Origin: Blattabacterium cuenoti
GTDB lineage: Bacteria; Bacteroidota; Bacteroidia; Flavobacteriales; Blattabacteriaceae
Direction of reading: 5' to 3'
NCBI RefSeq assembly: GCF_014252275.1
Contig: NZ_CP059214.1
Location: 187,906-251,905, forward strand
DNA length: 64,000 bases
Under the pieces are notes generated by a model. That model was not told the origin of the DNA. It saw only the letters and a program-made list of their open reading frames with translations, and did no database searches. Positions 45,380-54,624 of the stretch are shown piece by piece. Position 1 is the stretch's first letter. Every line of letters begins with the position of its first letter. Made by a program: the position numbers and the translations under genes.

Positions 45380-46601
45380 GACTATTAGTACTTTTATTAA
45401 AAAGTATATTAAAGGAGATAAATATTTATGGGCTCTGATCCTATTGTTATCTCTATTTTCTTTCCTTCCAGTATATTCTGCGAATGCTTCTCTTTTAACT
45501 CATATTAATCCTCATCATCCTACTCATCCATACAATATATATGTTCCTTTATTCAAACACGCAATTTTCTTAATTATCGGATTAATTATTCTTTTTTTTA
45601 CTCATTTTATTGATCATAAATATTTTTATCATTTATCTATTTTTTTGATTCCTTTAATGGTGTTTTTATCATGGATGACTTTATGTCAAGGATTCTATAG
45701 GGCTGGGGTCCCAAGATGGTTACAGATTCCTTTCACTTCTTTATCGTTTCAAACGTCTAATCTTTCAGGATTATCTTTACTTATTTATTGTTCGAGAATT
45801 CTTTATATAAACAGACATAAACCAATTACTATTTCTAACACATTTTTTCCATTATTATTTCCTATATTTAGTGTCCTTTCTTTTATTCTTCCTGCGAATG
45901 GATCTACTTCCATTATTATGTTTATTTCTGTATTATGCTCCCTTTTCTTAGGAAGATACCCGTTTCACAAACTCATACTTGTATTGTTTATGGGAACAAT
46001 GATCTCTTGGATCTACATGTTTGTTGTAGTCAAATGTGTTGGTGGAGAAAATCATTATACCATTCAGAGGATCTACACATGGAGGCATCGTATTGAAAAT
46101 TTTATGAAGGCTCAAGAAGACGAAAATTCTCAAATAATGCAAGCAAAATCGGCTATTTTTTCCGGAAAAAAATGTGGACGTGGACCAGGAAAAAGTGTAT
46201 TTAAATTTTTGTTGCCACACATAGTTTGTGATTTTATTTATGCTCTTATTATTGAAGAATATGGATGTTCCATGGGAATTTTATTGATATTAGTCTATCT
46301 TCTTATTTTATTCAGAATTTTGATTATTTCAACGAAAGCAAACGATTATTTTGCTTCTTTGTTAGTACTATCCGTTGGGTTTCCTATTGTTCATCAAGCA
46401 TTCGTAAATATTGGTGTAAACATAGGATTAATTCCAGTGACAGGACAACCGTTACCATTAATCAGTGCTGGAGGAACCTATCTATGGGTCACTTTTTTTA
46501 GTTTTGGAATTATATTAAGTGTCAGTCGAATGATTGAGGAAAGAGATCAAATGATTGAAAAAAAATATAAGGAATATAAAAATAGAAAAGAACGATTTTG
46601 A
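45372..46601 (+). CDS. ftsW: FtsW/RodA-family peptidoglycan polymerase
   Basis: SEDS glycosyltransferase of the divisome; it normally works with FtsI. I take the ATG at 45372 (409 residues, MSKTISTFIKKYIKG), which overlaps the murD end by 8 bases; an open frame begins further upstream inside murD. About ten membrane segments, RWLQIPF, GRGPGKSVFKFLLPHIVCDFIYALIIEEYG with the conserved catalytic-loop residues, and LPLISAGGT near the end. It appears intact although its partner FtsI has no transpeptidase domain. Confidence 0.94.
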   Translation: MSKTISTFIKKYIKGDKYLWALILLLSLFSFLPVYSANASLLTHINPHHPTHPYNIYVPLFKHAIFLIIGLIILFFTHFIDHKYFYHLSIFLIPLMVFLSWMTLCQGFYRAGVPRWLQIPFTSLSFQTSNLSGLSLLIYCSRILYINRHKPITISNTFFPLLFPIFSVLSFILPANGSTSIIMFISVLCSLFLGRYPFHKLILVLFMGTMISWIYMFVVVKCVGGENHYTIQRIYTWRHRIENFMKAQEDENSQIMQAKSAIFSGKKCGRGPGKSVFKFLLPHIVCDFIYALIIEEYGCSMGILLILVYLLILFRILIISTKANDYFASLLVLSVGFPIVHQAFVNIGVNIGLIPVTGQPLPLISAGGTYLWVTFFSFGIILSVSRMIEERDQMIEKKYKEYKNRKERF

Positions 46602-47698
46602 ATACTTTTCCAAAAATACTTATTGGAAGTGGAGGAAGTGGAGGCCATGTCTATGCAGGCATTGCCATTGCGGAAGAATTGACCAAAAAAATTCCGAAGG
46701 AGAATATTTTATTTATTGGATCCAACCAGCATATGGAGATGAAAGAAATTCCTAGATCTGGATATGCCATTCAAGGCATTCGTATTTCTGGAGGAAAAAA
46801 TAAATTTCTATCCATATCAGGATTTTTATTGTTATCAGAAATAATATATAGCTCTTTTTTAGTAAATAAATTTATTAAAAATTTTTCTCCTAATATTGTG
46901 ATTGGTACAGGAGGATTTGTGACAATACCGACATTAATCGCAGCTATGAAAAATAGAATTCCTATTTTAATTCAAGAACAAAACTCGTTTCCTGGATTAA
47001 CTAATAGAATATTTTCTCGTTATGCTAAAAAAATATGTGTGGCTTATGAACAGTCCATGAAATTTTTTCCTAAAAAAAAAACAGTGTTGACTGGAAATCC
47101 AATTCGTTCAGAAATTTTTCAATTACCTAAAAAAATACAATCATGCGAATATTTAGGATTAAAACCCAATAAACCTGTTATTTTATCTTTAGGAGGAAGT
47201 CAAGGATCAAAAAGTGTGAATAATGCATGGCTCAAAGGGTTAAATACACTAATTGCATTAGACATCCAATTCATTTGGCAAACAGGAACGTATGATTTTC
47301 AACAAATTAGAAATGATAAACGTTCTCATCATTCAAATGTTCTTTGCATGGAATTTATTGAAAATATATCTATGTGTTACGCAGCGGCAGATGTTGTGGT
47401 ATCTAGAGCTGGTGCTTTAACAATATCGGAAATGTGTTTAATAGGAAAACCTTATATATTAATTCCTTTTCCATGGGCATCAGACGATCACCAAACAAAA
47501 AATGCTCAATTCTTAGAAAAAAAACAGGCAGCATGGATTCTTCCAAATGAAGATATAGAAAAGAAATTAGTGGATACAACAGTTAAATTATTGAATAATT
47601 CTTATATGAAAAAAAAAATGATGAAAAATCTTCGTTCTTTAGGAAAACCAAGAGCAAAACAAGATATTGTTCATGAAATTTTACAGATTATTCTATGA
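46598..47698 (+). CDS. murG: UDP-GlcNAc transferase MurG (lipid II synthase)
   Basis: Adds GlcNAc to lipid I on the cytoplasmic membrane face. 366 residues. The start codon appears to be TTG, overlapping the ftsW stop (TTGA), because the protein start NTFPKILIGSGGSGGHVY fits the family. Other motifs: GTGGFVTIPTLIAA, IQEQNSFPGLTNR, LTGNPIR, LGGSQGSKSVN, SRAGALTISE and IPFPWASDDHQT. Intact. Confidence 0.96.
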   Translation: MNTFPKILIGSGGSGGHVYAGIAIAEELTKKIPKENILFIGSNQHMEMKEIPRSGYAIQGIRISGGKNKFLSISGFLLLSEIIYSSFLVNKFIKNFSPNIVIGTGGFVTIPTLIAAMKNRIPILIQEQNSFPGLTNRIFSRYAKKICVAYEQSMKFFPKKKTVLTGNPIRSEIFQLPKKIQSCEYLGLKPNKPVILSLGGSQGSKSVNNAWLKGLNTLIALDIQFIWQTGTYDFQQIRNDKRSHHSNVLCMEFIENISMCYAAADVVVSRAGALTISEMCLIGKPYILIPFPWASDDHQTKNAQFLEKKQAAWILPNEDIEKKLVDTTVKLLNNSYMKKKMMKNLRSLGKPRAKQDIVHEILQIIL

Positions 47699-49074
47699 AT
47701 CTCCATCACATTGATTTTTTTTATTTTTTAGGAATTGGAGGAATAGGAATGAGTTCTTTAGCCAGATATTTTCATATCATGGGAAAAACCGTTTATGGAT
47801 ATGATAAAAACAGAACATATTTAACCAAACAGCTAGAAAAAGAAGGAATTTCGATTCATTATCATAATGACGTAAAAAGTATTCCTCAATGGATTAGATC
47901 TGAAAAATGCATGATCGTATATACTCCGGCTATTCCTTTTTGGAATCCACAATGGAAGTTTTTGAAAAAAAATGGAAAACATATTAAAAAACGATCACAA
48001 GTACTATCTCTAGTAACACAACATTCCATTTGTATTGCAATAGGAGGAGCTCATGGGAAAACAACTACATGCAGTTTATTAGCCCATATTTTATATATTG
48101 CTGGAATAAAATTTACGGCATTTATTGGAGGAATATCTAAAAATTATCAATCTAATTTAATATTAAATGGGGAAAATTTTTTTTTAGTAGAAGCGGATGA
48201 ATTTGATCATTCCTTTTTACATTTATCACCAAACATCTCATGTATAACCTCGTTTGATCAAGATCATGTAGATATTTATCCTGAAAAAACAAGTTTACAA
48301 AAAGCTTATATAAACTTTTTGAAAAAAACCAAAAAACCATATAAAAAAATACTTCTTTGCAAAGAGCAAAAAACCTATCCTATAAATAATGCAATTTATT
48401 ATTCTGTTGGAGAAAAAAATCATTATTATTCTGATTGCATTTTTATGGAAAATAATAAATGGTATTTCGATTTTCATACGCCTGAAAAAACATGGAAATC
48501 GCTACCCTTACCAATTCCCGGAATGCATAACATTAAAAATACAACCGCAGCATTAGCAATATCGGATTGTTTGAAAATCCATCCATCAAAAATAAGAAAA
48601 GCATTGTATTCGTTTAAAGGAATTGAACGACGATTTTCTATTCATTATCAATCAAATGGAAAAATATATATTGATGATTATGCTCATCATCCTACAGAAA
48701 TCAAAGAATTAATTCATACGATTAGAACCTGTTATCCAAAACAAAAAATATTAGGAATTTTTCAGCCACATCTTTTCAGTAGAACAAAATTTTTTGAACA
48801 CTCTTTTGCAAAGAGTTTAGAGAAATTGGATTTTTTAATATTATTGGATATTTATCCATCAAGGGAAGATCAAAACAATCATCCTACTATTGATTCCAAT
48901 AGGTTATTAAAAACGATCAATATGAGTGAAACCAAAAAAGAAATTTCTCGAATGTATGAGGTGTTAGATAGACTTGAATACAAAAATTTTGATATTCTGA
49001 TTACCATAGGTGCAGGAGATATAGATAAATTAATTTTTCCTATCCAACGATGGTTACGTAACAAATATGGATAA
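47695..49074 (+). CDS. murC: UDP-MurNAc-L-alanine ligase
   Basis: First amino-acid ligase of the stem peptide. 459 residues. GIGGIGMSSLARYF at the N-terminus, P-loop GGAHGKTTTCSL, EADEFDHSFLHL, DQDHVDIYP, IDDYAHHPTEIKE and GAGDIDKL at the C-terminus. It overlaps murG by 4 bases and abuts ftsQ directly. Confidence 0.97.
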   Translation: MNLHHIDFFYFLGIGGIGMSSLARYFHIMGKTVYGYDKNRTYLTKQLEKEGISIHYHNDVKSIPQWIRSEKCMIVYTPAIPFWNPQWKFLKKNGKHIKKRSQVLSLVTQHSICIAIGGAHGKTTTCSLLAHILYIAGIKFTAFIGGISKNYQSNLILNGENFFLVEADEFDHSFLHLSPNISCITSFDQDHVDIYPEKTSLQKAYINFLKKTKKPYKKILLCKEQKTYPINNAIYYSVGEKNHYYSDCIFMENNKWYFDFHTPEKTWKSLPLPIPGMHNIKNTTAALAISDCLKIHPSKIRKALYSFKGIERRFSIHYQSNGKIYIDDYAHHPTEIKELIHTIRTCYPKQKILGIFQPHLFSRTKFFEHSFAKSLEKLDFLILLDIYPSREDQNNHPTIDSNRLLKTINMSETKKEISRMYEVLDRLEYKNFDILITIGAGDIDKLIFPIQRWLRNKYG

Positions 49075-49404
49075 ATGAACAAGAATAAATTATTATTTAT
49101 TTTTTCCTTGTATATCCTTTGCATGATATTTTTTTCGTTTTCTTCTGTAAAAAATCATCGAAATAGAAAAATTCAATCAATACATATTGATGTAGATTCC
49201 AAGGGTTATTGGTTAAATAAAAATCTTCTTGATAAGATTCTATTCCAAAAAATAGAAAAAATTGATAAAAAAATCGGTCAATTATGTATATTGGAAATGG
49301 AGAAAAAATTAAATAATGATCCATTTATAAAAAAAACTGATGTTTTTTTCAGTGTGGACGGAACACTACATATAAATATTTTTCACAAAAAACCTATTTT
49401 TTAA
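49075..49404 (+). CDS. ftsQ: Truncated FtsQ (POTRA part only)
   Basis: 109 residues in the ftsQ position between murC and ftsA. A membrane segment (about 7-23) is followed by a POTRA-like region ending in the typical DGTLHINIFHKKPIF. FtsQ is normally about 230-260 residues. The TAA at 49402-49404 falls inside the normal coding path: behind it the same frame continues with DKKYYCIRYKKK, which resembles the next FtsQ segment, before a further stop. So an in-frame nonsense change, followed by decay, is the likely cause. Confidence 0.8.
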   Translation: MNKNKLLFIFSLYILCMIFFSFSSVKNHRNRKIQSIHIDVDSKGYWLNKNLLDKILFQKIEKIDKKIGQLCILEMEKKLNNDPFIKKTDVFFSVDGTLHINIFHKKPIF

Positions 49405-49706
49405 GATAAAAAATATTATTGTATCAGATACAAAAAAAAATGGAAATTATTCCATTGTTCTTAACATAAAAGAACAATGTTTTTTGATAGTCAAAGACTG
49501 GATAATAAAGAAATTATTTATCACATAAATTCTTGTTAAATTTATGAAAAATTAATGCATACATGAGAAAAGAATTCGTTCGTTATAATTTCTTATAGCA
49601 TGAAAAAAAAAACAAAACAAAAAATACCTAAATATAATTAGGTCGATATCGATAATCGAAAAGGATCGATTTGCAATATAAAGAACAAATAGTCGAAAAA
49701 AAAAGT
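49405..49706. other. Eroded ftsQ 3' remnant and ftsA upstream region
   Basis: 302 bases without an intact gene. The first ~55 bases still read like FtsQ (DKKYYCIRYKKK in frame, then MEIIPLF in the -1 frame after an A9 run, compared with the family pattern YY.D..G.KMPLS). The rest shows nothing recognisable and presumably holds the ftsA promoter. Confidence 0.6.
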
Positions 49707-51074
49707 ATGGAATATCAAGATATAGCTATTGGTCTTGATGTGGGTACCACCAAGATTGTAGCTATGGTAGGAAGGAAAAATGAATATAATAAAATTGAAA
49801 TTTTAGGAATAGGTCGATCGAAAAGTATCGGAGTACACAGAGGAGTTGTCAACAATATTACTCAGACCATTGAAGCGATCCGTGAAGCAGTATCTGAGGC
49901 AGAACATAGTTCCGGATTAAAAATCAAAGAAGTGATTGTTGGAATTGCAGGCCAACATATTCGAAGCTTACAACATAATGATTATATTACTCGATTAGAC
50001 ATTGAGAATGTTATTAATCAAAATGATATACAAAAGCTTATTGACCAAGTACATAAATTAGTAATGTTGCCTGGAGAAGAAATAATTCATGTCCTTCCAC
50101 AAGAATATAAAGTAGATGGTCAATCGGAAATTGGAGAACCTATCGGAATGTATGGAAGTCGTTTAGAAGCGAATTTTCATGTGGTGGTCGGACAAGTTTC
50201 TTCAATTCGGAATATTGGAAGATGTGTAAAAGCCGCTGGATTGAATCTATCGGGGATGACTCTCGAACCTTTAGCCTCTGCGGAGGCCGTTTTAAATAAG
50301 GAAGAAAGAGAGGCAGGTGTAGCTTTAGTCGATATAGGAGGAGGAACCACCGATATCGCCATATTTAAAGATAATATTATCCGTCATACTGCGGTCATTC
50401 CTTTTGGAGGAAATGTCATTACTGAAAGTATTAAAACAGAATGTCTCATTATTGAACGTCAGGCAGAATTGCTAAAAATTAAATTTGGTTCTTCATGGCC
50501 TGGAGAAAATAAAGATACGGAAATTGTTTGTATACCAGGATTAAGAGGACGTGATTCAAAAGAAATTTCTTTAAAACATCTCTCTCAAATTATCCATACA
50601 CGTGTATGTGAAATATTGGAACAAGTAAATGTAGAAATTAATAATTATGGAAACGAAGAACAGAAAAAGCGATTAATTGCCGGATTAGTAATGACTGGAG
50701 GTGGATCACAACTGAAACACATACGTCCTTTAACAGAATATATCACCGGAATGGATGTTCGTATTGGTTACTCAAATGAACATATTTCAGGAAATGAAAA
50801 TGGTTTTATTAGTCATCCAGAATATGCAACATCAATTGGATTAGTGATCAAAGGAATTGATGATAAAAGAAAATCTCATTCCGGAACCGATACATTCCAT
50901 AAACAAGAGAGAAATTATGAATTTTTTTCTACAAAATTTTACAACAATAAAAATCATATATCAGGAGATCATGAACATGTATATAATTCTTCTTTAAAAA
51001 AGAAAAAAAAATCAAAATCTTTTCTTGAAATTTGGGCAGATAAATTCCGTCAAATATTGAATGACATAGAATAA
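49707..51074 (+). CDS. ftsA: Cell-division ATPase FtsA
   Basis: Actin-like ATPase anchoring the FtsZ ring. I choose ATG 49707 (455 residues) since MEYQDIAIGLDVGTTKIVAM fits family starts; a TTG 36 bases upstream would extend it. Phosphate-binding GLDVGTTK, the connect-like VDIGGGTTDIAIF, and MTGGGSQL are present. The C-terminus ends in an amphipathic membrane-targeting helix (FLEIWADKFRQILND). It overlaps ftsZ by one base (TAATG). Confidence 0.96.
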   Translation: MEYQDIAIGLDVGTTKIVAMVGRKNEYNKIEILGIGRSKSIGVHRGVVNNITQTIEAIREAVSEAEHSSGLKIKEVIVGIAGQHIRSLQHNDYITRLDIENVINQNDIQKLIDQVHKLVMLPGEEIIHVLPQEYKVDGQSEIGEPIGMYGSRLEANFHVVVGQVSSIRNIGRCVKAAGLNLSGMTLEPLASAEAVLNKEEREAGVALVDIGGGTTDIAIFKDNIIRHTAVIPFGGNVITESIKTECLIIERQAELLKIKFGSSWPGENKDTEIVCIPGLRGRDSKEISLKHLSQIIHTRVCEILEQVNVEINNYGNEEQKKRLIAGLVMTGGGSQLKHIRPLTEYITGMDVRIGYSNEHISGNENGFISHPEYATSIGLVIKGIDDKRKSHSGTDTFHKQERNYEFFSTKFYNNKNHISGDHEHVYNSSLKKKKKSKSFLEIWADKFRQILNDIE

Positions 51075-52417
51075 TGAAAAACGAAGATTTTATAACAACA
51101 CAAAAAAAACAGTTTGGATTTTCTAAAAAACGATCATCTGCAATTAAAGTTATTGGTGTGGGTGGAGGTGGAAGTAATGCATTAAGTCATATGTTTGAAC
51201 AAGGAATTACTGGAGTTGATTTTATTGCATGTAATACAGATGCACAAGCATTAAATAATAATCCAGTTCCTATAAAAATTCAATTAGGAGCTTCTATTAC
51301 AGAAGGATTAGGTGCGGGTGCAGATCCAGAAATAGGAGAAAAAGCCGCCTTGGAAAGTTTAGAAGAAATAAAAAGTGTATTAGACTCGAATACCAAAATG
51401 ACCTTTATCACAGCAGGAATGGGGGGAGGTACAGGAACTGGTGCAGCACCCATTATTGCAGGAATTTCTAAAGAGAAGGGGATCCTTACGGTAGGAATTG
51501 TGACTATTCCCTTTCATTTTGAAGGAAAAATGAGGTTGAAGCAAGCACATAAAGGAATTGAATCATTAAGAAAAAATGTAGATTCCCTCATTGTGATTAA
51601 TAATGATAAACTTAGAGAATTGTATGGAAACTTAGGTTTTAAAGCAGGATTTGCAAAGGCGGACGAAGTGTTGACTACGGCAGCTAAAGGAATTGCAGAA
51701 GTGATTACGCACCATTATAAGCAAAACATTGATTTACGTGATACACGTACCGTATTGAAAGAAAGTGGAACTGCTGTAATGGGTTCGTCAGTTTCTGTTG
51801 GAGAAAATCGAGCAAAAGAAGCCGTTGTACAAGCATTAGATTCTCCCTTACTAAATGATAATAAAATCACGGGAGCTAAAAATGTTCTTCTTCTCATTGT
51901 TTCAGGAAGAATTGAAATTACTATAGATGAGATTGGAATTATTAGCGATTATATTCAAACAGAAGCAGGAAATAATGCAAATATTATTATGGGAATCGGA
52001 GAAGATGAAAAATTAGAAGAAAGTATTTCCGTTACTATTGTTGCGACTGGTTTTCCTACAGAAATACAACGAGTCATCCATCATGAAGAAGAAAAAATAT
52101 TTCATAGATTAGAAGAGCCTTATGAGCAAAAACTGACGAATAATCTATCTCAACCAACACATAAAAAAAAGTATTCAAGTAATTTTGAAGAAAATTATAA
52201 AAAAAGAAAATATTCAAAAAATTTAGGAGAAAATTATAGTCATCATAAAAAATATTCGTTAAAAGAAACCATTTTTGATCAATCTATTAATTCGAATGTT
52301 TTTCCCGAAAAAAAGCATAAAAAATATTCTTTAGAAGAAGATTTTAATCTTCCTATATCAAGAAAACAAAAGACATCAACACGTAATCGTAAAGAAAAAC
52401 ATCATAGAAATGATTAG
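51074..52417 (+). CDS. ftsZ: Cell-division GTPase FtsZ
   Basis: Tubulin homologue forming the Z-ring. 447 residues. The GTPase core (about 15-335) is intact: [10 protein letters not shown], the signature [22 protein letters not shown] and the T7 segment GFAKADEV. The C-terminal linker holds a degenerate repeat ([38 protein letters not shown]). The conserved C-terminal peptide that binds FtsA is not clear; [10 protein letters not shown] is the nearest match. Confidence 0.97.
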   Translation: MKNEDFITTQKKQFGFSKKRSSAIKVIGVGGGGSNALSHMFEQGITGVDFIACNTDAQALNNNPVPIKIQLGASITEGLGAGADPEIGEKAALESLEEIKSVLDSNTKMTFITAGMGGGTGTGAAPIIAGISKEKGILTVGIVTIPFHFEGKMRLKQAHKGIESLRKNVDSLIVINNDKLRELYGNLGFKAGFAKADEVLTTAAKGIAEVITHHYKQNIDLRDTRTVLKESGTAVMGSSVSVGENRAKEAVVQALDSPLLNDNKITGAKNVLLLIVSGRIEITIDEIGIISDYIQTEAGNNANIIMGIGEDEKLEESISVTIVATGFPTEIQRVIHHEEEKIFHRLEEPYEQKLTNNLSQPTHKKKYSSNFEENYKKRKYSKNLGENYSHHKKYSLKETIFDQSINSNVFPEKKHKKYSLEEDFNLPISRKQKTSTRNRKEKHHRND

Positions 52418-52466
52418 TTTTATTGTAATATGATAAACAACAAAGACAATTAAAAAAATATTATTT

Positions 52467-53873
52467 ATGGGAAATCTTCCTAAAGGAACTCGTGATTTTT
52501 CCTCAATGGAAATAATGAAAAGAAATGTTATTATTCAAACCATAAAAAAACATTTTAAACTTTTTGGATTTTACCCTATAGAAACATCTTCTATTGAAGA
52601 AATATCTACTCTTGTAGGAAAGTATGGAGAGGAAGGAAATTCGTTGATATTTAAAATTCTTCAATCAGGGAATGTTTTGAAAAACAATCTTTCCTCTTTT
52701 TTGAAAACAGATCCCCCTCATCAACTATCCGTTAATGATCATACAATAAAATTGTTGACTGAATGTATCGCTCAGAAAGCTCTTAGATATGATTTAACGG
52801 TTCCTTTTATAAGATATGTATCCATGCATCAACATGAAATTATTTTTCCTTTCAGAAGATACCAAATTCAACCTGTTTGGAGAGCTGATAAACCACAAAA
52901 AGGGAGATACCGAGAATTTTACCAATGTGATGCCGATATCATGTCTTATTCTTCTTCTTTGTGGGAAGAAATTGAACTGATAAAACTTTGTGATAACATT
53001 TTTACTGATTTAAATCTTCCTGTGATTATTTCTATTAATCATATTGAAATTCTCAAAGGATTAGCAGAAATTACGGGATTAAAAACGAGATTATGGAAAA
53101 GTTTTTTACTCTCTTTAGATAAATGGAAAAAAATAGGGAAATCTTTAGTGAAAAAGGAAATGATGCAAATGGGAGTGCCATCAAAAATTTTTGAAAAAAT
53201 TTCCTTATTTCTAGAAAAAAAAAAAGATTTTTTTGAACAAGAAAGATTATTTATTAAAGATTTTCAAGATTCTGAAAAAGGAAAGAAAGGAATGAAAGAG
53301 ATGAAATGGATTTTTCAAACGATCCAACATATGTCTTTCAAGAACATTAAATTGGAATGGAATCTTTCTTTAGCAAGAGGAATGAGTTACTATACAGGAA
53401 CTATATGGGAAATTTTTCTATGTGATCATGATTTTCATTTTTCCCTTGGAGGAGGTGGACGATATGATTTAGATCATGTATTTCAAATGAAAAACATTTC
53501 AGGAACAGGAATTTCTTTGGGATTAGATCGAATTTATTTATCTATGGAGAAAAAAAAATTATTTCAACATCTTACTTATTCTCCTTCAATGGTTTTATTT
53601 ATTAATTTTGGATATGAAGAAGTTTTGTATGCATATCGTATGATACAAGTATTAAGAAACAATGGAATATCTACACAATTATATCCTCATGCAATTAAAA
53701 TCAGCAATCAATTTCGATATGCTAATAGAAATCATATTCCCTTTGTGATTAGTTTAGGAAAAGAGGAGATAAAAAAAAAGAAAATAAAAGTGAAAAATTT
53801 AAAAGATCGAACAGAAAAAGAATATGATAACATCAATATGGTTGTTCATCAATTAGGTTCTTTCATTGAATAA
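52467..53873 (+). CDS. hisS: Histidyl-tRNA synthetase
   Basis: Class II aminoacyl-tRNA synthetase, 468 residues. GNLPKGTRDFS start, RYDLTVPFIRYV (motif region with TVP), QIQPVWRADKPQKGRYREFYQCDADI (motif 2), the histidine-A-like LARGMSYYTGTIWEI segment, GGGGRYD and GISLGLDRIYLSM (motif 3), with an anticodon-binding domain after about 380. Longer than enteric HisRS (424), as usual in Bacteroidota. Confidence 0.97.
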   Translation: MGNLPKGTRDFSSMEIMKRNVIIQTIKKHFKLFGFYPIETSSIEEISTLVGKYGEEGNSLIFKILQSGNVLKNNLSSFLKTDPPHQLSVNDHTIKLLTECIAQKALRYDLTVPFIRYVSMHQHEIIFPFRRYQIQPVWRADKPQKGRYREFYQCDADIMSYSSSLWEEIELIKLCDNIFTDLNLPVIISINHIEILKGLAEITGLKTRLWKSFLLSLDKWKKIGKSLVKKEMMQMGVPSKIFEKISLFLEKKKDFFEQERLFIKDFQDSEKGKKGMKEMKWIFQTIQHMSFKNIKLEWNLSLARGMSYYTGTIWEIFLCDHDFHFSLGGGGRYDLDHVFQMKNISGTGISLGLDRIYLSMEKKKLFQHLTYSPSMVLFINFGYEEVLYAYRMIQVLRNNGISTQLYPHAIKISNQFRYANRNHIPFVISLGKEEIKKKKIKVKNLKDRTEKEYDNINMVVHQLGSFIE

Positions 53874-53906
53874 ACGAATAACCTGATTTTCTAAAAATAG
53901 AAGAAT

Positions 53907-54526
53907 TTATTTATCTATTATATAAACAAGATAATGATTTTCTATTTTTTTATAAAACGCAGAAAATTTTTGGCTATGTGAATTGTTTATAATCCAACAT
54001 GAAACACAATCCTCTTTATGAAGATAAAAAGGAGAAACCTTGTAATGATTGATAAAACTATAGTAAAGTCCTCCGACTAATTTGTATAGACTTTCTTTGA
54101 TCCCCCATATTATATGTAAATAATCTTCTTCATAATTAGGAAGAATAAATATGGATTCATCTTTTCGAATAAATCGTTGTTGTATAGTAATAATTTTTTT
54201 ATCGGTACGCACCCTTTCGATATCAATTCCTATTTTCGAACAGCTTACGGCTACTGCCGTACGTTCATAGGAATGACTAAAAGAAATATATTTTTTTGGA
54301 TCCATTAAAAATGGTTTTCTATTTTTATCATAAAAAATTTTTTTTTTATTCCTAGACATTTCAATGCGTATCGAACTCCGAGAAACTCTCTTTTTCTTTT
54401 CTCTGTTAAAGAACACAATAATAGTTTATCTTTTTTGGATAAACTCAGTTGATTGATAGAAAAAGATCGAAGAAAATTTTTCCATTTTAAAACCAGAATT
54501 TTGGTATGAAATCTACTAAAAATCAA
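53907..54526 (-). pseudogene. 4'-phosphopantetheinyl transferase (Sfp type), frameshifted at an A10 tract
   Basis: Two overlapping frames make one Sfp-like protein of about 206 residues. The N-terminal part (from 54526, TTG start) runs to REFLGVRYALKCLGIKKK. At a run of ten A on the minus strand (plus 54338-54347) the frame is lost; one added A joins it to IFYDKNRKPFL, ISFSHSYERTAVAVS, GIDIERVR and the WGIKESLYKL motif with catalytic Glu and Lys. It normally activates acyl carrier protein. The slip context ATA-AAA-AAA-AAA is the same as in murD. Slippage rescue or assembly error are both possible. Confidence 0.8.
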
Positions 54527-54624
54527 ACTTTATTTTTCTTTCAATATAATCCTTTTTTGCAAAAATTACTTGATCATATTACATTTCTTTCTTTACACAT
54601 AAATAATATACTACATAAAATAAT

